From contig NZ_CP015163.1 of NCBI RefSeq assembly GCF_003312875.1, positions 6,014,001-6,078,000 of the forward strand: a DNA stretch of 64,000 nucleotides, written 5' to 3'. Under the pieces are notes generated by a model, which saw only the letters and a list, made by a program, of their open reading frames with translations, ran no database searches and was not told the origin of the DNA. The stretch is from Amycolatopsis albispora. Lineage in GTDB: Bacteria; Actinomycetota; Actinomycetes; Mycobacteriales; Pseudonocardiaceae. Positions within the stretch are counted from its first letter, which is position 1; each line of letters opens with the position of its first letter. Of the stretch, positions 1 through 7,991 are shown piece after piece. The translations under genes were made by a program, and so were the position numbers.

Positions 1-1867
1 GCAGCCGCTGCAGCACCTTGATGCCGCGCTTGCCCAGTTCGAACATGCGGTCCCGGTCGTACTTGCGGACCCGCACGCCCTCCTGCGAGGCGTCGGTCAC
101 CACGGCGGTGTCGAACAGCGAGATGTGCCACCAGGTGGCCTCGTCGTTCGGCACCGCGCCCAGGCTGAACCGGTGCTTGCCGAGCAGCCGGTCGATGATG
201 CGCTTGAGCAGGATGACCCGCTGCAGGCTCGGCCGCGGCGCCGCGTTGATGATGCCGATGTCCGAGGACGCGATGCCCGGCACCTCGGTCGCCTTGTGGC
301 GCTTGGTCTCCGGGTACTCCTCGCGGATCTTCCGGATCTCCTTCATCGCCGCGACGCCGCCGTCACGCAGGATCTCCGGGCCCTCGAGAAAGTCCTCGAC
401 CGCCTTGATCAGCGTGGCCGACAGGCCGTACTGCATGCCCAGCAGGTACCGGACCAGCTGCGCCACCAGCACGCGCGTGAGCAGGTTCAGGTTGAACGGG
501 CTGTGCAGCGCGGCGGTGATGATCGAGTTGCGCAGGTTGAAGTACCGGTGCCACTCGTCCCAGTCCTTCCAGCCGAAGTCGGCGTGCCAGACGCCGGCCC
601 CGGGCAGGGTGACCGTCGGGAAGCCCTTGCCGCGGGCGCGGTAGCTGTACTCCGCGTCGTCCCACTGGAAGAAGAACGGCAGCGGGTAGCCGATCTCCTT
701 GACCACCTCGTACGGGATCAGGCACGACCACCAGCCGTTGTACCCGGCGTCGAGGCGGCGCTCCTGCCGGTTCGGCTTGCCGGTCTCCTCGTCCACGCCG
801 AGCAGGTCGGCGGTGTTCAGGGAGTGCTCCACCGGCTGGCCGGGCTCCAGCGTGTTCAGCCGCGCGTACTCGGCGCCGACGTGCAGCTGGTCCGGGTGCA
901 GCAGGTTGAGCATCTGGCCGCCGACGATGATCGGATTGGCGGCGCGGTTGGAGAACGCGGTCAGCCGGATCACCAGGTCCGGCTCGAGCAGCACGTCGTC
1001 GTCCATGAACAGCACGTTCGCGTGCTCGGTCTCGGTGTGCCCGGCGACCTCGTACAGGCCGCGGGTGAAGCCACCGGCACCGCCGAGGTTCGGCTGGGTG
1101 ATGTAGTGCAGCTTGTCGCCGAGGTCCTTGACCACCTGGGCGAAGCCCTCGCGGCTCTCCACCCGGTCGGTGCCCTGGTCGGCGACGTAGATCGCGTCGA
1201 GGGTCTCCAGCGAGTTCAGGTCGCCCGCCAGCGCCTGCAGGTTCGACAGGCAGTCGTCGGCGCGGTTCATCGTGCAGATGGTGACCGCGGTCGGGCGGAT
1301 CCGCTCCGGCGAGTCGACCGTCCAGCGCACGCGCTCCACGGTCAGCTGCTGCCCGGCCTCGGTGGACAGGTCCAGCCAGAGCGCGCCGCCGTCGTAGAAC
1401 TTGTCGATCTTCGCTTCCAGGCTGACCTGGGTGGCGTTCGCGCCGGTGATCTCCCGCGCGGTGACCGTGCGGTGCTCGCCCTCGAAGTCGGAGGCACCGA
1501 TGGTGAGCAGGCCGTCACCGGTGACGGTGGCCTCCACCCGCACCTTGTCCACGGTGGTCCAGCGCTGCCAGTAGCTGGCCGGGAACCGGCCGAAGTAGGT
1601 GTTGCCGGAGACCTTCGCCGACGGCTCGAGGGTGACCCCCGTGCGGCGACGGGCGGCCACGCCCAGCGTCACCTCCGCGTACAGGTCCTTCGACACCACC
1701 TCGGACGGGCCGGCGAACAGGCCGCGCTGCGCGAGCAGCCGTTCGGAAGGGGTGCGCTCGGAGAACACCGTCTGCTCCTCACCGGAAGCGTCCGGAAGGG
1801 TGCCGTTCGACGCCATGTCCTTGACCGCGGCGCCGCCAGGCTGTCCGGTCACTGCTTTACCGGGCAT
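1..1867 (-). CDS. glfT2: Galactofuranosyltransferase GlfT2 (3' end beyond window)
   Basis: Bifunctional UDP-galactofuranosyltransferase that polymerises the galactan of arabinogalactan on a decaprenyl-linked acceptor at the inner membrane face. The minus-strand frame is open from 1867 to the left edge (about 622 codons). It shows an N-terminal beta-rich region with NTYFGRFPASYWQRW, a GT2 start TAVTICTMNRADDC, the motif QPNLGGAGGFTRG and the metal-binding MDDDVLLEPD, with the DDD near residues 289-291. M. tuberculosis GlfT2 is 637 residues with DDD at 256-258, so roughly the last 50 residues are missing here. The start is either ATG 1867 or ATG 1816. It follows the GtrA-like gene on the same strand. 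Family call is firm; the exact start is not. Confidence 0.93.
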   Translation of the reverse strand, partial: MPGKAVTGQPGGAAVKDMASNGTLPDASGEEQTVFSERTPSERLLAQRGLFAGPSEVVSKDLYAEVTLGVAARRRTGVTLEPSAKVSGNTYFGRFPASYWQRWTTVDKVRVEATVTGDGLLTIGASDFEGEHRTVTAREITGANATQVSLEAKIDKFYDGGALWLDLSTEAGQQLTVERVRWTVDSPERIRPTAVTICTMNRADDCLSNLQALAGDLNSLETLDAIYVADQGTDRVESREGFAQVVKDLGDKLHYITQPNLGGAGGFTRGLYEVAGHTETEHANVLFMDDDVLLEPDLVIRLTAFSNRAANPIIVGGQMLNLLHPDQLHVGAEYARLNTLEPGQPVEHSLNTADLLGVDEETGKPNRQERRLDAGYNGWWSCLIPYEVVKEIGYPLPFFFQWDDAEYSYRARGKGFPTVTLPGAGVWHADFGWKDWDEWHRYFNLRNSIITAALHSPFNLNLLTRVLVAQLVRYLLGMQYGLSATLIKAVEDFLEGPEILRDGGVAAMKEIRKIREEYPETKRHKATEVPGIASSDIGIINAAPRPSLQRVILLKRIIDRLLGKHRFSLGAVPNDEATWWHISLFDTAVVTDASQEGVRVRKYDRDRMFELGKRGIKVLQRL

Positions 1868-1922
1868 TAATCCTCAGTCCTCCAAGGGGGATTCCAACAC
1901 GCGGTCACAAAGTACAGGTTGA

Positions 1923-1943
1923 GTCTGTGAAGAGTTCACAGAC
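1923..1943. promoter_or_regulatory. Perfect 9-bp inverted repeat upstream of glfT2
   Basis: GTCTGTGAA and TTCACAGAC are separated by 3 bp (GAG), between the stop of the GtrA-like gene and the start of glfT2. There is no T-tract, and the core TGTGA-N5-TCACA looks like a dimeric regulator site, so an operator for glfT2 is at least as likely as a terminator. The regulator is unknown. Confidence 0.4.
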
Positions 1944-1953
1944 GGTCACTGAG

Positions 1954-2391
1954 TCACGACTTCTCGCGAAACACGACCCACTTGAGCATCACGAAGTTGA
2001 TGGTCGTCGCCATGCCCTGGGCGATCACCCAGGCCAGCGCGACCCGCCAGCGGAAATCGGGGAGCAGGCTCAACGCCAGCGCGTTCGCGCCGACGTTGAC
2101 GAAGAACGTGACCGTGTAGAGCAGCACGAAGCCGCCGAGCTGGCCGGCACCGCCGGTGGTGGCGGCGGTGAAGGTGAATCGGCGGTTCAGGAAGTACGCG
2201 GTGGTGGTGCCCGCGATGAAGCTCACGGCCTTCGCCAGGTGCACCCAGGTCCCGGCCTGCAGCAGCAGCCAGTACAGCCCGGAGTCGACCAGCGCGCAGA
2301 AGCCGCCGATCAGCACGAAGCGGACCAGCTGGCCCAGTAATCCGGGCGAGGCCGATCGGGCCGGGACCGCCTCTGGCTCGGTTGCCACCAC
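1954..2391 (-). CDS. GtrA-family small membrane protein (Rv3789-like)
   Basis: A 145-residue protein with four hydrophobic segments and the GtrA signature: [17 protein letters not shown] near the N-terminus, then FLNRRFTF after the second helix, and a [21 protein letters not shown] end. GtrA proteins work in polyprenyl-linked sugar transport or recruitment. The M. tuberculosis neighbour of dprE1, Rv3789, belongs to this family and is linked to arabinan synthesis, reportedly as a partner of AftA. Here the gene is divergent from dprE1 with about 100 bp between starts, which supports the same role. Whether it flips decaprenyl-phosphoarabinose or acts as an anchor cannot be told from sequence. 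Confidence 0.85.
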   Translation of the reverse strand: MVATEPEAVPARSASPGLLGQLVRFVLIGGFCALVDSGLYWLLLQAGTWVHLAKAVSFIAGTTTAYFLNRRFTFTAATTGGAGQLGGFVLLYTVTFFVNVGANALALSLLPDFRWRVALAWVIAQGMATTINFVMLKWVVFREKS

Positions 2392-2494
2392 CGCGCTACC
2401 TCATCGACCTGGGGTCATTGACGGCAGCCAGTGTAGAAGCGCGTGGTTAAAGGGCCGTGATGGGGCGGTGACTTCCCTGGCTACCCTGGTCAGG

Positions 2495-3877
2495 GTGAGC
2501 CAACCGAGCCCGAAACTCCAGACCGAGCGGCGGACACTGACCGGGTGGGGGCGCACTGCGCCGACCGTCGCCGAAGTGCTGAGCACGCCGGACGCCGACC
2601 TGATCGCGAAGGCGGTGGCCCAGGCGGGTGGCCGCGGTGTGATCGCGCGTGGCCTCGGCCGCTCCTACGGCGACCCGGCGCAGAACGCCGGTGGCCTGGT
2701 GGTCGACATGACCGCGCTGAACCGGATCCACTCGATCGATCCCGACGGCGCGGTGGTCGACGTGGACGCCGGGGTGAACCTCGACCAGCTGATGCGCGCG
2801 GCGCTACCGCACGGGCTGTGGGTCCCGGTGCTGCCCGGCACCCGGCAGGTGACCATCGGCGGTGCCATCGCCAACGACATCCACGGCAAGAACCACCACT
2901 CCGCGGGCAGCTTCGGCAACCACGTGCTGTCGATGGAACTGCTCACCGCGGACGGCCAGGTGCGCACGCTGACCCCGGACGGCCCCGAGGCCGAGCTGTT
3001 CTGGGCGACCGTGGCCGGCATCGGCCTGACCGGCATCATCCTGCGCGCGAAGATCGCGATGAAGAAGACCGAGACCGCGTACTTCGTGGTCGACGCGGAC
3101 CGCACGGACAACCTGGACGAGACGCTGGAGCTGCTCACCAACGGCTCGGACCGCAACTACGACTACTCGATGTCGGTGCCGGACCTGATCAGCCGTGACG
3201 AGCGGCTCGGCCGGGCCACCTTCTCCCGCGGCTCGCTGGCCAAGCTGGACGACCTGCCGCCGAAGCTGCGGGCCGACCCGCTGAAGTTCGACGCGCCGCA
3301 GCTGCTCACCCTGCCGGACGTGTTCCCGAGCGGCCTGGTCAACAAGCTGACCACCACGCTGGCGGGCAACGTCTGGCTCCGCACGGTGCCGAAGAAGGGC
3401 ATGCGCGGCAAGATCCAGAACCTGACGCAGTTCTACCACCCGCTGGACATGCTCAGCGAGTGGAACCGCGGCTACGGTTCGAAGGGCTTCCTGCAGTACC
3501 AGTTCTCCGTGCCGTTCGGGGCCGAGGACCAGCTCAAGGGGCTGTGCCGGCGGATCGCCGAGTCGGGCCACTACTCGTTCCTCAACGTGTTCAAGCGGAT
3601 GGGTGACGCCAATCCGGCGCCGCTGTCCTGGCCGTCGCCCGGCTTCATGCTCAGCGTGGACTTCCCCATCCGGGGTGATCTCGGCCGGTTCTGCACCGAA
3701 CTGGACGAGCACGTGCTCGCCGCGGGCGGCAGGCTCTACACGGCGAAGGACTCGCGCACCGCGCCGGAGACCTTCGCGAAGATGTACCCGCGCCTGGACG
3801 AATGGCGCAAGATCCGCAATTCCGTTGACCCCGAGGGCGTGTTCGCGTCCGACATGAGCCGGAGGCTGGGACTTTGA
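2495..3877 (+). CDS. dprE1: Decaprenylphosphoryl-D-ribose 2'-oxidase DprE1
   Basis: FAD-dependent oxidase that oxidises decaprenylphosphoryl-ribose at C2', the first step of its epimerisation to the arabinose donor DPA. GTG 2495 gives 460 residues, matching the 461 of M. tuberculosis; the frame is open further upstream but that extension lacks family sequence. Visible are the FAD-binding [30 protein letters not shown] (in two parts: [12 protein letters not shown] and DIHGKNHH), FYHPLDM, FLQYQF and LYTAKDSRT with Lys418. The covalent inhibitor site equivalent to Cys387 is Ser387 (context [10 protein letters not shown]). It overlaps dprE2 by 4 bp (TTGA), as expected for subunits made together. 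Confidence 0.95.
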   Translation: MSQPSPKLQTERRTLTGWGRTAPTVAEVLSTPDADLIAKAVAQAGGRGVIARGLGRSYGDPAQNAGGLVVDMTALNRIHSIDPDGAVVDVDAGVNLDQLMRAALPHGLWVPVLPGTRQVTIGGAIANDIHGKNHHSAGSFGNHVLSMELLTADGQVRTLTPDGPEAELFWATVAGIGLTGIILRAKIAMKKTETAYFVVDADRTDNLDETLELLTNGSDRNYDYSMSVPDLISRDERLGRATFSRGSLAKLDDLPPKLRADPLKFDAPQLLTLPDVFPSGLVNKLTTTLAGNVWLRTVPKKGMRGKIQNLTQFYHPLDMLSEWNRGYGSKGFLQYQFSVPFGAEDQLKGLCRRIAESGHYSFLNVFKRMGDANPAPLSWPSPGFMLSVDFPIRGDLGRFCTELDEHVLAAGGRLYTAKDSRTAPETFAKMYPRLDEWRKIRNSVDPEGVFASDMSRRLGL

Positions 3878-4632
3878 TCGACGCCGTGGGAAACCCGCAA
3901 TCGCTGCTGCTGCTCGGCGGCACCTCGGACATCGCGCTGGCGATCGCCGAGAAGTACCTCGCCGACGGTGGCCCGCTGCGCGTGGTGCTGGCGGCCCGGC
4001 CGTCCGAGCGGCTGGAGGCGGCCGCGCAGCGGCTGAAGAACGCCGGGGCCGAGGTGTCCACGGTGCCGTTCGACGCCAAGGACACCGGCTCGCACCCGGC
4101 GGTCATCGAGCAGGCCTTCGCCGACGGGGACATCGACGTCACGGTGGTCGCGTTCGGGCTGCTCGGTGACGCCGAGGAGGTCTGGCAGGACCACGCCAAG
4201 GCCGTCGAGCTGGCCACGGTGAACTACAGCTCGGCCGTCTCGGTGGGCGTCGCGCTCTCGGAGAAGCTGAAGCAGCAGGGCCACGGCACGATCATCGCCA
4301 TGTCGTCGGTGGCCGGTGAGCGCGTGCGCCGGTCCAACTTCCTCTACGGCTCGTCCAAGGCCGGGTTCGACGGCTTCTTCCTGGGCCTCGGCGAGGCGCT
4401 CGCGCCGTACGGCGTGAAGGTCACCGTGGTCCGCTCCGGCCAGGTGCGGACGAAGATGACCGAGGGCATGAAGGACGCCCCGCTGACCACGGACGCCGAG
4501 CAGGTCGCCACCACCGCGGTGGACGCGGCCCGTCGCGGCAAGGACCTGGTGTGGTCGCCCGCGCCGTTCCGGTTCGTCATGTCGGCGCTGCGGCACGTGC
4601 CGCGGCCGATCTTCCGCAAGCTGCCGGTCTGA
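3874..4632 (+). CDS. dprE2: Decaprenylphosphoryl-2-keto-erythropentose reductase DprE2
   Basis: Short-chain dehydrogenase that reduces the keto intermediate made by DprE1 to decaprenylphosphoryl-arabinose. It has an N-terminal Rossmann motif [14 protein letters not shown], a central [16 protein letters not shown] and the catalytic YGSSK. With TTG 3874 the protein is 252 residues, against 254 in M. tuberculosis. GTG 3886 is an in-frame alternative that would break the coupling overlap with dprE1. The pair is followed by a strong hairpin at 4645-4674, so dprE1-dprE2 looks like a complete two-gene operon; aftA, which follows in mycobacteria, is absent here. Confidence 0.92.
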   Translation: MIDAVGNPQSLLLLGGTSDIALAIAEKYLADGGPLRVVLAARPSERLEAAAQRLKNAGAEVSTVPFDAKDTGSHPAVIEQAFADGDIDVTVVAFGLLGDAEEVWQDHAKAVELATVNYSSAVSVGVALSEKLKQQGHGTIIAMSSVAGERVRRSNFLYGSSKAGFDGFFLGLGEALAPYGVKVTVVRSGQVRTKMTEGMKDAPLTTDAEQVATTAVDAARRGKDLVWSPAPFRFVMSALRHVPRPIFRKLPV

Positions 4633-4644
4633 GCGACCAGCTGC

Positions 4645-4674
4645 CCGGGCGCGGGCACGCCTGCCCGCGCCCGG
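4645..4674. terminator. Bidirectional terminator hairpin after dprE2
   Basis: A perfect 12-bp GC-only stem (CCGGGCGCGGGC and its complement) with a 6-base loop lies between the convergent ends of dprE2 and the type VII-like effector gene. No T-tract follows, which is usual in high-GC actinobacteria. Confidence 0.65.
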
Positions 4675-4705
4675 CTGTCCCTTGTGGACGGTCCGGGGAC
4701 CGGCG

Positions 4706-5620
4706 TCATTCGCGCGCCAGTCCGAGGAACTCCTGCTGCTCGCGGTCGTACCGCTGGGTCAGCCCGTTGCCGTAGCGGTCCCACCAGTTCTGCACCTGGC
4801 CGCCCTGGCGGGTGGTGGTGTTGCCGTAGATCTCGCGGTCGTACTCCAGGCGCGTGTCGCGGAACTGCTGCTGGAACTCCTCCGGGGACAGCCCCTGGAT
4901 GTACTGGATGGTGTCCTGGCTCAGCCTGCCGCTCTGCTGGATTTCGGCGCCCGCCATGGAGTTCAGGATCGCCTGCACCCCGCCGACCCCGCGCATGTGC
5001 GCGCCGGACATGATCGCCGCCTGCACGCCGGCGTCGGTGAAGTTCAGCGCCCCCGCCTGCCGCGCGCTGTCCGACATGTGCCGGGTGACCACGGCGATCT
5101 CCTCCGCGCTGCCCTGGCCGTGCAGGCGCCGCGCCTCCATGATCTCGCGGTACGCGGTGCCGTTGCCCTCGCGGAAGCCGTACGCCTCCTGGCGGCCGCC
5201 CTGCTCGCCGGAGGCGCCCTCGGACCGCATGATCGACTCGACCACGCGCGGGTCGAGCTGGTCCGGGTTGCCGCCCGCCGCGGCTCCGCCACCTTGGGCC
5301 TGTGCCTGCTGGACCTCGCCGTTGCCACCGTACCCCCGCGCGGTGGCGCGGTCGGCGTCGTCGTAACCGTCCACAGCGGACTTCAGCTTCTCGGTCAGGT
5401 CCTCCACCAGGTTGACGAACCGGCTCAGCCCGCTGACCAGCTGCTGCTGCAGGTTCGCGTTCGCCCCGGCGACCGAACCGCCGATCTGCGCGAACGCCAG
5501 CCCGTCGAGCACCAGCCGATCGAGGTCCCTGGTGGTCTCCATGGCGGTGGACCCCAGCTCGCGCACCGTGCTGGTGATGCTGCGGACCTCGGCTGGCTCG
5601 ATTCGGTACTCTCCGGCCAC
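4706..5620 (-). CDS. WXG100-like protein with C-terminal lysozyme-like domain (putative T7SS effector)
   Basis: A 304-residue protein without signal peptide. Residues 1-100 form two long helices (MAGEYRIEPAEVRSITSTV onwards, with NLVEDLTEKLKSAVDGYDDAD), like the helical targeting domains of ESX/type VII substrates. A Gly/Gln linker (about 100-120) follows. The C-terminal part has VVESIMRSEG near 128-137 and ends with NWWDRYGNGLTQRYDREQQ, reminiscent of GH108-type lysozymes that carry an EG motif and a YGN..GW..R tail. Cell-wall hydrolysis is therefore a plausible activity but not demonstrated. It is a single gene convergent with dprE2, with no obvious immunity partner. Helical domain fairly sure, enzyme class tentative. 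Confidence 0.55.
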   Translation of the reverse strand: MAGEYRIEPAEVRSITSTVRELGSTAMETTRDLDRLVLDGLAFAQIGGSVAGANANLQQQLVSGLSRFVNLVEDLTEKLKSAVDGYDDADRATARGYGGNGEVQQAQAQGGGAAAGGNPDQLDPRVVESIMRSEGASGEQGGRQEAYGFREGNGTAYREIMEARRLHGQGSAEEIAVVTRHMSDSARQAGALNFTDAGVQAAIMSGAHMRGVGGVQAILNSMAGAEIQQSGRLSQDTIQYIQGLSPEEFQQQFRDTRLEYDREIYGNTTTRQGGQVQNWWDRYGNGLTQRYDREQQEFLGLARE

Positions 5621-5786
5621 GGCGACTCCTCTCGATCCGGCTTGGCAGGTCGAGAATTCACCAAATCGAGGCGGGCCTCCACGGCCGAATTACCCACCGG
5701 AGCGGCGGCACATCCACCGATCGGCTGACGGCGATTCCACCGGCTCCCTAATGGTTTTCCGGTCCGAGCTGGGAAATCATGGCGGC

Positions 5787-6311
5787 ATGACGACCGTCGA
5801 ACTGCCCGCGCCCGGCACCTACCGCATCGATCCCGCCAGTTCGCTGGTCGCGCTTTCGGGGCGGCACCTGTTCGGGCTGGCGCCGGTGCGTGGCCGGTTC
5901 GCCGTCCGGGCGGGCACCATCCAGGTCGCCGACCCGATCACCGACTCGCTCGCCGAGGCGTCGATCGACGTGGCCAGCTTCGACACCGGCAACAGCCAGC
6001 GCGACAACGAGGTGCGCTCGCCGCGTTATCTCGACGCCGGGCGGTACCCGCTGATCGAGTTCATCTCCGGCCGGGTGGCGCGGGAGGACGGCGCGTGGAA
6101 GCTCACCGGCGAACTGACCGTCCGGGACACCACGCGCGAGGTCACGCTCGACATCGAATCCGCCTCGCGCGCGGACGACGGCTTCACCGTGCGCGCCCGC
6201 ACGAAGGTGAACCGCACCGATTTCGGCGTCACCACGCTGCGCGGGCTGGGCGGCAGCGTTTTCGAACTCACCCTGGAGGTCACCGCCGTCACCGCCCCCC
6301 ACCCGGCCTGA
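5787..6311 (+). CDS. YceI-family polyisoprenoid-binding-like protein
   Basis: 174 residues with the lipocalin-like YceI fold signature: GTYRIDPASSLVALSGRHLF at the start, SIDVASFDTGNSQRDNEVRS in the middle, and LTVRDTTREVTLDIE followed by RTKVNRTDFGV. YceI proteins bind isoprenoid-type lipids in a beta-barrel. There is no signal peptide, so it is probably cytoplasmic. ATG 5787 is chosen because the conserved domain begins right after it, although the frame is open upstream. It stands alone and is convergent with the GT-C gene 9 bp downstream. A link to the polyprenyl lipids of this locus is attractive but is only inference. Confidence 0.88.
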   Translation: MTTVELPAPGTYRIDPASSLVALSGRHLFGLAPVRGRFAVRAGTIQVADPITDSLAEASIDVASFDTGNSQRDNEVRSPRYLDAGRYPLIEFISGRVAREDGAWKLTGELTVRDTTREVTLDIESASRADDGFTVRARTKVNRTDFGVTTLRGLGGSVFELTLEVTAVTAPHPA

Positions 6312-6320
6312 CGGCACGAG

Positions 6321-7883
6321 TCACCAGGGCTGGCCGGTGGGGCGGGCGTTGTCGGCGGTGACCAGGTACAGCTGCTGCGTGCCGGACCAGGGTGAGCTGA
6401 TCGTCCAGCTCGCCAGCGCGGTCGGCGGCGGTGCCTCGTGCGTGACCTCGAGCACCAGGTCGGTGTCCGCCGGGGCGATCGAGTGGTCGAAGAACCGGAA
6501 GTTCAGGTCGATCAGCGCCTTGCCGAGCGCGCTCGCCCGGCTCTCGCTCTCCGCGATCGCGGGCGCCACCGCGCCCCGGTCGGAGAACAGGTCCACGATC
6601 GGGCAGTCACAGGCGTAGGCCAGCGCGCCGATCTCGCCCGCGCTGTGCACCTTGCGCCCCTGCGCGACCTGCGCCAGCTGCTCCCCGATCGCCAGGTACT
6701 GCTCGGACGCGGCGTGGTTGCTGGTCAGCGGCGCGTACTGACGCGGCAACCCGGGCGCCAGGTAGACCGCGACGGCCACCGCGGCCACCACCGCCGTGCC
6801 CGCCAGACCCGCGCCGGCCAGGACCCGCTGCCGGAAGGCCACGCCGTCCACCGAGGCCACCGCGGCCGCCAGGAACACCGTCGTAGCGGCGATGCTGGGC
6901 CCGTAGTACCAGTGGTACGGCGGCACGTTCAGCCACGAATACGCCAGGTAGTGCGCGAAACCCGCCATCGCGAGCACCCCGAACGGCTGGATCCGCCGCG
7001 CGGTCTCGCTCCCGCGCGCCAGCAGCGCCAGCCACAGCAGGCACAGCAACCCGGCCAGCACCACCGGCAGGAACGACAGCACGGTCTGCGCCGGGTAGTC
7101 GCGGAGGTACAGCAGCGGCCCGTTCGTGAAGCTCCACTCACCCCACGACCGCTGCAGCGTCTTGATGATCACCGTGTCCGGCACGGCCGAGCCGAGCCCG
7201 ACCCAGCTGATGGTGAACCAGGGCCCGGCCACCGCCAGCGCGGCGAAGAAGGTGCGCCAGATCCCGGTCCAGAACGACCGCCGCGCGACGAAGATGACCA
7301 GCGCCATCACCAGCAGGTCGAACCGGACCAGCGCGAGCGCGCCGACCACCAGCCCGAGCGCCACCGGACGGCGTTCGGTGGCGAAGACCAGCGCCCAGAC
7401 CACCCCGGCCGCGCCGAGCGCGATCTCCAGCCCGATCGACGAGATCAACAGCGGGTTGATCGTGGTCAGCGCCACCGCCAGCGGCGCGAACCAGGCGGGC
7501 AGCCCGATCCGCTCGCCGAGCCGCCGCAGCCCGAGCGCCAGCAGCACCTGCGCCAGCACGAAGAGCACCGCCGCGGCGAACACCGCGTCCCGCAGCACCA
7601 CGGTCAGCGCGGCCAGGCACAGCACGTTCGCCGGCGAGGTGGCGGTGTTGGCCACGCCGTCCGCGATCAGCCCCCAGTGCCCGTGCAGGGCGAGGTTCTT
7701 CGCGTACGACAGCGTGATGTAGGTGTCGTCGATCAGGTGCGGCTTGGCCAGCGCGAAGACCACGGTGGACACCGCGGCCACCCCGGCCGGGAAGTACCAG
7801 AACCTCGCGGTGCGCGGACCCGGTCTGGCGCCCGAGTCCGGCGACGTGACGGACTCGGTGGCTTCGGGTAAGGCGCTACGCAT
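6321..7883 (-). CDS. GT-C-type polytopic membrane protein, paralogue A (putative glycosyltransferase)
   Basis: 520 residues with about ten hydrophobic helices and a soluble C-terminal part from residue 390. The first extracytoplasmic loop has the GT-C-like acidic motif LIDDTYITLSYAKNLALHG, then ATSPANVL; a conserved PYHWYYGPS lies in a later loop. The layout matches polyprenyl-phosphate-sugar-dependent transferases such as AftB. The gene at 7992-9566 is a close paralogue sharing every motif, including SAGEIGALAYACDCPIVDLF. It is the distal gene after glf, PAP2, ubiA and paralogue B, separated from the last by about 108 bp. Donor (probably decaprenyl-phosphoarabinose) and acceptor are unproven. 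Confidence 0.7.
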   Translation of the reverse strand: MRSALPEATESVTSPDSGARPGPRTARFWYFPAGVAAVSTVVFALAKPHLIDDTYITLSYAKNLALHGHWGLIADGVANTATSPANVLCLAALTVVLRDAVFAAAVLFVLAQVLLALGLRRLGERIGLPAWFAPLAVALTTINPLLISSIGLEIALGAAGVVWALVFATERRPVALGLVVGALALVRFDLLVMALVIFVARRSFWTGIWRTFFAALAVAGPWFTISWVGLGSAVPDTVIIKTLQRSWGEWSFTNGPLLYLRDYPAQTVLSFLPVVLAGLLCLLWLALLARGSETARRIQPFGVLAMAGFAHYLAYSWLNVPPYHWYYGPSIAATTVFLAAAVASVDGVAFRQRVLAGAGLAGTAVVAAVAVAVYLAPGLPRQYAPLTSNHAASEQYLAIGEQLAQVAQGRKVHSAGEIGALAYACDCPIVDLFSDRGAVAPAIAESESRASALGKALIDLNFRFFDHSIAPADTDLVLEVTHEAPPPTALASWTISSPWSGTQQLYLVTADNARPTGQPW

Positions 7884-7961
7884 CGCTGAAGAGTGTAACC
7901 GCTACTGTGATCCGTCCGTTATCTGCGCGATATTAAGTTCCCATTGCTGTGCTTGCCTGCA

Positions 7962-7977
7962 CGGGGGACGACCCCCG
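7962..7977. terminator. Short GC hairpin between the two GT-C paralogues
   Basis: CGGGGG-ACGA-CCCCCG sits in the 108-bp gap between paralogues B and A. The same ACGA/TCGT-looped hairpin occurs after serS at 56440-56457. It could terminate or attenuate the glf-led transcript before paralogue A. Confidence 0.4.
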
Positions 7978-7991
7978 GACCCCCGAACTGC

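Noticed and set aside
125..1870. 581-residue plus-strand open frame antisense to glfT2
   Set aside because: The protein is Val/Gln/Arg-rich without any domain, as expected for an antisense frame of GC-rich coding DNA; the minus strand encodes clear GlfT2 motifs.
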